This document shows positions 62,269 to 64,000 of a stretch of DNA of 64,000 nt, piece after piece (within the stretch, counting starts at the first letter, position 1; each line of letters begins with the position of its first letter). The notes beneath the pieces are model-generated. The model saw only the letters and a list, made by a program, of their open reading frames with translations, was not told the DNA's origin and did no database searches. Both the position numbers and the translations under genes were made by a program. Source of the stretch: Dickeya oryzae (lineage in GTDB: Bacteria; Pseudomonadota; Gammaproteobacteria; Enterobacterales; Enterobacteriaceae); contig NZ_SULL01000006.1 of the NCBI RefSeq assembly GCF_009372235.1, positions 62,001 to 126,000 on the forward strand, in the 5' to 3' direction.

Positions 62269-64000
62269 ATGATGCCCATCTATTTTCTTACGTCTTTCCT
62301 ACACCGGCTCTTTGGTTACACTGTCAGTTATCTTCACATCGCGGGTGTGTTATTTCTGCTTTGCAGCAACGCACATGCACTCACACCTGATGATGCCCGG
62401 CATTTACTTGAACGCACCAGTTTCGGTGCCAGTAAGTCCGATATCGAAGCACTGTTGCCGCTTTCCAGAGAGCAGGCTGTGTCACACGTGCTGGCATCGC
62501 TGGACACGCCCCAGACGCTTCAGCTGCCCTTTTATATTTCCCAGCCACGCCCGAATTACTGGGATAAAGACTGGGAGAAAGAATCCGTCATGTTTCAGCG
62601 CATCAACGAATTGCGCCAGTTACAGGATTGGTGGATGCAGGAGATGATTGAAACGCCTGCGCCCTTTGCCGAACGCCTGACACTCTTCTGGCACAATCAT
62701 TTTGTTTCGCGCTTTCAGAACACCCGCGTTTCCGCCCCGTTTTATGACCAGTTGCAGCTATTTCGACATGCCGGCACCACCAATTTTCGGGAATTACTGC
62801 GCGGTATTTTGCGTGACCCCATGATGTTAAGCGGGCTGGATAACGTTAAAAACACACGTACCCACCCGAATGAAAACCTGGCGCGAGAACTGATGGAGTT
62901 ATTCACGCTGGGTATCGGCCATTACAGTGAGCAAGATGTGAAGCAAGTTTCCCGCCTGCTGGCTGGGCATACCGTCGCCCAGGAAGGCGGCTGGCGCTAT
63001 CAGGTCAACGAACACGAGCGCGATACCGGGGAAAAAACGATCCTCGGCCAATCGGTACAGGGAAGTGCCAGTGATGAACTTGATCAGCTCGTCGACATAT
63101 TATTGCGCCAGCCCAGCACCGCTGAACGTATTGCCGGCAAGCTGTATTACGAGTTCGTCTCCCTCACCCCCAATGAGGCGGAAATACACCGGCTGGCCGC
63201 AATCTTGCGTGACAATCATTATGATTTGCGGGCACTACTCAACGCGTTGCTATTAAGCGATGCATTCTGGGCCGAGGAAAATCGTGGCAATTTAGTCAAA
63301 TCGCCGCTGGATATGATAGTCGGATTTGCCCGCACCTTTCGTCTGCGCCTGCCTGATTACCGTATCCTCACCGACTACGCCGCTGTGCTGGGGCAAGAAC
63401 CGTTCAACGCCCCGGATGTCTCTGGCTGGAAAGGGGGGCTGAGTTGGTTAACCAGCGGACAAATCACGAACCGCAAACGCATTATCGAGCGGCTGTGGGT
63501 GGCTGTCGGCCAGTCCGCTCTGCTGGCGGACAAGCCTGTCGACGGATTACATATTCGCTTTAGTTCCGAATATCGCCGCGTCCCAGCGACATTCCGCGTG
63601 AGCGTCAATCAGCAGCCTGTTGCCACGATCACCGCCAATGCCGGTTTGCATACGCAAGGCATTGAAAAAGCCTCGAACGAATCCGCCGCCATGAAGCCGA
63701 TGTGGGAAAACACCGTTATTCCCAGTACCGCACTGCCGCCACACCCCAAAACCGTCACGGTCAGTTTTACGCTAACGGACGTCGATACTCACCTGTTTAT
63801 CAACTGGATAGCGCTGAATGGTCAACGCTATAACCCATCCCGGGCGCGTTGGGTAAATACCACCGCAGGCCTTTGTCCGATTGGGGTGCCACTCGGATCG
63901 TTTTATTGCCACGCCGAGCTGGAGTTCTCGTTAGATGACACGGACAGTGCCGATCAGGCATCACTGAAAGACTTACAAACCCCTCTGAATTTCAACCTGG
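62269..64000 (+). CDS. DUF1800 protein, truncated by the window end
   Basis: The frame is open for 577 codons to the last base. Residues 1-38 form a signal peptide with a long basic N-region (core IAGVLFLLCSNAHA). DUF1800 features follow: DARHLLERTSFGASKSDIE, FAERLTLFWHNHFVS, RDPMMLSGLDNVKNTRTHPNENLARELMELFTLGIGHYSEQDVKQ and GWKGGLSW. From about residue 424 a beta-strand-rich segment is inserted (TFRVSVNQQPVATITAN, TVTVSFTLTDVDTHLFINWIALNG). Secreted proteins of this family often precede a DUF1501 gene; function unknown. The ATG at 62269 lies 8 bases after AAGG. Confidence 0.85.
   Translation, partial: MMPIYFLTSFLHRLFGYTVSYLHIAGVLFLLCSNAHALTPDDARHLLERTSFGASKSDIEALLPLSREQAVSHVLASLDTPQTLQLPFYISQPRPNYWDKDWEKESVMFQRINELRQLQDWWMQEMIETPAPFAERLTLFWHNHFVSRFQNTRVSAPFYDQLQLFRHAGTTNFRELLRGILRDPMMLSGLDNVKNTRTHPNENLARELMELFTLGIGHYSEQDVKQVSRLLAGHTVAQEGGWRYQVNEHERDTGEKTILGQSVQGSASDELDQLVDILLRQPSTAERIAGKLYYEFVSLTPNEAEIHRLAAILRDNHYDLRALLNALLLSDAFWAEENRGNLVKSPLDMIVGFARTFRLRLPDYRILTDYAAVLGQEPFNAPDVSGWKGGLSWLTSGQITNRKRIIERLWVAVGQSALLADKPVDGLHIRFSSEYRRVPATFRVSVNQQPVATITANAGLHTQGIEKASNESAAMKPMWENTVIPSTALPPHPKTVTVSFTLTDVDTHLFINWIALNGQRYNPSRARWVNTTAGLCPIGVPLGSFYCHAELEFSLDDTDSADQASLKDLQTPLNFNL

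Overview
The window looks like a chromosomal segment of a plant-associated enterobacterium of the Dickeya/Pectobacterium type. Most proteins closely resemble their Escherichia coli counterparts, and several E. coli gene neighbourhoods are kept: yqjA-mzrA-yqjDEK-yqjFG-yhaJK, lexA/dgkA/plsB, ubiCA, groESL-fxsA-aspA-dcuA-cutA-dsbD-yjdC-tRNA-Phe, yjjV-osmY-prfC, smp/serB-radA-nadR, and ygfA-ssrS-zapA/ygfB-pepP-ubiH-ubiI. The order of these blocks differs from E. coli. The genus is inferred from content and was not tested by a search.

Layout. 0-6.2 kb: inner-membrane and envelope stress genes (yqjA, mzrA, yqjDEK) and the yqjF/yqjG/yhaJ/yhaK group. 6.3-12.4 kb: zur, lexA with two SOS boxes, dgkA, plsB, ubiA, ubiC. 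12.7-21.7 kb: groEL/groES with a heat-shock promoter, fxsA, then the aspA-dcuA and cutA-dsbD-yjdC groups. 21.9-24.5 kb: tRNA-Phe followed by a small island with a chromosomal ccdAB toxin-antitoxin pair, one nearly complete IS5-family element and the tails of an IS3- and an IS110-family transposase. 24.5-33 kb: accessory metabolism, comprising a talarate/galactarate dehydratase with its LacI-type regulator, a CadR/CadA-like metal efflux pair, UraD, a hexapeptide acyltransferase and an exported 2H-phosphoesterase-like protein. 33-38.9 kb: ahpCF, a FecCD-type ABC importer and a small exported cysteine protein. 38.9-44.1 kb: a GNAT/HD pair, a frameshifted chemoreceptor, and an Sfp-type phosphopantetheinyl transferase with an SDR. 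44.3-64 kb: yjjV, a CsbD-like gene, osmY, prfC, an unrecognised 287-aa protein, tam, smp, serB, radA, nadR, ygfA, 6S RNA, zapA, ygfB, pepP, ubiH, ubiI, a YagU-family gene and the start of a DUF1800 gene that leaves the window.

The genes cover quinone synthesis (ubiC, ubiA, ubiH, ubiI), peroxide and redox defence (ahpCF, dsbD, yqjG), protein folding, SOS control, stationary-phase envelope proteins (yqjD and osmY share an identical sigma-S-like -10) and metal handling (zur, cadA, cutA and possibly the ABC importer).

The observations most worth a second look are: (1) a perfect 26-bp palindrome resembling a Zur operator between the ABC importer and the small exported protein with a C-x7-C-x-C-x2-C motif; (2) a sigma-28-like promoter in front of the unrecognised 287-aa polar, cysteine-free protein; (3) repeated short intergenic tandem duplications of 12-21 bp, the largest with about twelve 17-bp units, in front of a putative small alarmone hydrolase.
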